This document shows, one piece after another, positions 61,101 to 64,000 of a stretch of DNA of 64,000 nt. The notes beneath the pieces are model-generated. The model was not told where the DNA came from. It made no database searches and saw nothing but the letters and a program-made list of their open reading frames with translations. This stretch comes from Luscinia megarhynchos. Its lineage: Eukaryota > Chordata > Aves > Passeriformes > Turdidae. The stretch spans positions 64,647,352 to 64,711,351 of the forward strand of contig JAPFBE010000003.1 in NCBI GenBank assembly GCA_034336665.1. The letters are read 5' to 3'. Numbering within the stretch: position 1 is the stretch's first letter; the number at the start of each line of letters is the position of its first letter. The position numbers and the translations under genes are program-made.

Positions 61101-63164
61101 CATTGACCTTAAATACAACTGATATTTAGGAGCCTGAAGTTTTGATTTTGACAATTTTAACAAAGCAGTGATATCAAAAGTCTTTTGTCTATGAGCTGAT
61201 TAGTCAGGCTGGTGACTCTTGATAAGTTCAGGCTTTTTCAGTGTGTGCAGAAATGCCAGAAGATTGTGTCTCCAGGTATGACAGTGTTATAAAAGAAGCA
61301 TTTTCTATTTGTATACATATTGTCCTGTATTTTTAAACCAAGGCTGTGCTGGAAGGATTAAAGGTGACAATGTCTAAAGTTATTTTGTGGCATCTGACTC
61401 TTAACTGGGTGGTGGAAACAGAAACCAGAGAAATGCAAATAGTTTTCAAGAAAAACTGCTTGATTTTTCTGATAGAAAAGCTAGGAAATTGAAGTTATTC
61501 TAGACAACATATGCATGCAGCTTTTCTGGAAAAAAGACATTATTTGATATCAACAAAAAAAAAAAAAGAAATTAAAAAAATACACTACTAGATGTTGATG
61601 CTTATTTTTCTAAAATACGTATTTTATTTTCTACTAAGAAATGGACACATCTGTGGGCAGTACTTCATACCAAAGCTTTTTAATACTTTTAAAGACTCAT
61701 ATTTATGAGTAATGGTTTTGTCTTTGAATTTTCAGGTAGAAGGCATCATTCCAGCTGCTGGAAGCAGTGGTTTTAGCATGGAGGAATCCAGGTTTTGCTT
61801 TCTGGGATTATCTATTGCCATCACTAAAACCAGTGGAATCATGCTCAGTAGGGAGTGAATGTACAGCCTGTCTGCCCACTTGGAGGAGATGTGCATTCCA
61901 TGAGAAAACTTGAAGCTGGTGTAAGACAATCCACAAAAATCTGCAATACCTGTAGTTTTGCTCTCAGGTGACAGTGACCTAAGTGGAAGAGGATTTTCTT
62001 GGGTTTATAAAAGGAGGGGTTTCATTCTTGTTTCTATATTGTGTCTTTAACTATTAGGTGCCTTCTCCAGGCTGGTGGGTAGAAATTGCAGGCAAGCTTC
62101 ACAGCTCTGTGGATGACATCCCATTCATCTGGGCTGGGCTCTTGGGAAAACATTTTTAAAAGGAGAAGTGGTTGAACTAAAAATAGATGATCACTTCTAA
62201 ATGTGCTTTCTAAGGGCCATTAAGTAATCAAATGAGCTCCTTTGATTGTGAGGAAAGCTCAGTAAACCAACACAGTGCTGGGTCAGCATGTGTGCTAGTG
62301 AGCACACAGGAGGGAGCTTGACATGGCTGGGTGGAAAGCTCCCAGTGATGACCATGACCTGTGCTCTTCAGGATAAAGCATTTCACTAGGTGAATATTGA
62401 ACAGCCCTTACTTTGGTCTACACCACCTCCCAAGGCGACCCTGCAGGTCCTGACCCAGCCTAGGTGTCTGTAATTCAGATGTGAGACAGCAAGGCAATGC
62501 AGTATGTGGAGGCACTTACCTTTAAGGCTTCATTTTATTTAGACAGCTCTGAATATGGAATGGTGTTATAATTAGGACACTCGGCTGGGCTGTAGGAGAT
62601 GATGATGATACAGTGACTCAATTCCTCACTTGTCTGTGGGATAACAACTGTTTCCTGTGGGCGTTGTAGGCACTATAATTCTGTCGTGTTCAAGAGGTGT
62701 TTCCAGCTCAACATGACAGGCATTACCAGTTAAATCCTGCAAGAGTCCTCTAACTCAGAAAAATGAAACAAGAAAATTGAATGAATGGTGGAAACTGTGC
62801 TTGCTGATATGGGATTATTTGGGTTTGTTGGCTGGCCATCCAGAAAGATGTAATACCCAGATTTCTGCAGTGTCTAATTTCCTGCAGGCTGCTCAGGTCA
62901 TGGTCTGCATCTGCAGCACAGCAGAGCCCTGATCCTGATTCTTTGTGACAGCCACTTCCACCAGTCTAGACCAAGTGAGTGTGAGAAATCATGGCGAGTT
63001 AATAATGTTTTTCATCCTCCCTTCCTGAAGGCTAAATGTCTTCTCTGTAGGGACAAGGATCCTCCAAAGGGTAAAACAGAGCAGTCCAAATTTGCAGGCA
63101 AAAGGACAGCCACAAGTAGAAATCCATAGTCTCTTTGCAGAGTGCTGTGGGCATTACTTTGAAT

Positions 63165-63626
63165 TTATGGTTTCAAAATCTTCTTCAGAAACTGATGCAG
63201 GAAAGGGTCCTTTAATCTTCCTTTCTTTACTGGCATGAGAACTGGACAAAATCTGCTATTTTGTCCTAGCTGAGATTGGTACAGAACATCCCTTATGACT
63301 GAATCATTGCCAAACACCCTTGGTTTAGAGACATGAGCCTGAATGAAACTGTCAACTGTACTGGGAATACTTTCAGTTCCCTCCTCATCTCTGGCTCCCC
63401 TGCTCTGACTTTCTCCATACATTTTCAAGGAAAGAGATAGGATATTTGGCTCAGATTTTGGATTTTGTCCAAGTAGATGTAGAGATGGAAACCTCTTCTT
63501 GCTGCCCAAAGTGAGAGAAATGCTCACAAAGAAAATGGAGAACACTTGTATGTTAAAACTGATTGGGAGTAAATGGAAAATGATAATAATAATAATATGT
63601 AAACTGACTTCACTCTTTTTCTTCAA
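63165..63626 (-). other. Unidentified 153-codon ORF, possible terminal exon
   Basis: The frame runs on the minus strand from an ATG at 63626 to a stop at 63165. Its first third is hydrophobic and low complexity. A plausible acceptor (a pyrimidine-rich stretch ending GGGCAG) lies near 63509 on the minus strand, after which about 115 codons of mixed, hydrophilic composition follow, beginning KKRFPSLHLLG and ending basic at LKKILKP. I recognise no family. A frame this long is not rare by chance in a window of this size. Confidence 0.2.
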
Positions 63627-64000
63627 TAACTTTCAGAGTGTGAGTTTATGGCTTATAACTTAGCTGTAGCTGATTTCAGTTTAAATTCTTCAGGCTTTTC
63701 CATCTAAGCTCAGAGATCCACCCACAAGAAACAGCTTGCAGACTCAGACCTTTAGCTGGAAGAGTTGGCTGACTTATGTCAATCAGCCTGCCAGTATATT
63801 CTCTCCCTACTCTCTTAAAATAGCAGTAGCTAGTTGAAAATTTGTTTTTGTGGGGGTGGGGAGGTGAGAGGAATAATAAAAAGAATTCATAAGCCTGGCT
63901 GTGCATCATGAACTATACCTATTGATTCCTACATATATTAGCCATTCAGATGTGGTTTATGGCTCCACAGTTCACAGTAATGCCATTCAAAGGGATTTTG

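Larger units (their letters stand above)
53400..64000. other. Downstream region with no recognised gene
   Basis: About 10.6 kb. In mammals SOHLH2 and then DCLK1 follow CCDC169 on the same strand, but I see no bHLH, doublecortin or kinase exon. The stretch holds the GGAGA array, a GC-richer block with GCCCT repeats near 58480-58530, an A-rich run near 61554-61566 and one minus-strand ORF of unknown nature at 63165-63626. Confidence 0.55.

Noticed and set aside
61733..61857. Possible exon after TTGAATTTTCAG with about 40 open codons
   Set aside because: The acceptor is fair but the translated sequence matches nothing I know, there is no partner exon, and the length is within chance.

Overview
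This window looks like nuclear DNA of a sauropsid, most likely a bird. It is AT-rich with two sharp CpG islands. Genes are split by GT-AG introns, and the only interspersed repeats I can recognise are old CR1 LINE pieces, the dominant repeat of birds, crocodilians and turtles. No bacterial, phage, plasmid or CRISPR feature was seen, and no tRNA or rRNA gene.

Two protein-coding genes, both on the + strand, explain the coding content. The first is SPART (SPG20, spartin). It has a CpG-island promoter and a likely non-coding first exon near 4.3-4.6 kb, then eight coding exons from 9189 to 25082. Joined, they encode about 631 residues: an N-terminal MIT domain, a proline-rich linker with a PPAY motif, and the C-terminal senescence domain. 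The second is CCDC169, a small coiled-coil protein. It starts in a second CpG island at 25877, about 0.8 kb after the SPART stop codon, and ends at 52328 after eight coding exons (about 195 residues). The head-to-tail order SPART then CCDC169 matches the human chromosome 13 locus, where SOHLH2 and DCLK1 follow. I found no exon of either of those in the last 11.6 kb.

Layout: 1-4.25 kb is upstream DNA holding two diverged copies of a ~350 bp segment, the second abutting the SPART island. From 4.3 to 25.1 kb is SPART. From 25.6 to 26.2 kb is the CCDC169 island. From 25.9 to 52.3 kb is CCDC169, mostly introns, with a 13.4 kb fourth intron carrying several regulatory-looking islands. From 53.4 to 64 kb is intergenic or unassigned DNA with a 213 bp perfect GGAGA array and one unexplained minus-strand ORF.

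The most notable items are: a decayed duplicate of SPART exon 3 inside intron 3 (43 aligned codons, no gaps); the promoter-flanking direct repeat whose distal copy has TG/CA where the proximal copy keeps CpG; a cluster of five same-orientation CCAAT pentamers, a palindromic RFX X-box-like site and a CTCF-like site in CCDC169 intron 4; a candidate alternative terminal exon of SPART; and the GGAGA array. All positions come from reading the sequence by eye. Splice sites were chosen by GT-AG consensus, reading-frame continuity and family resemblance. No alignment or database search was run.
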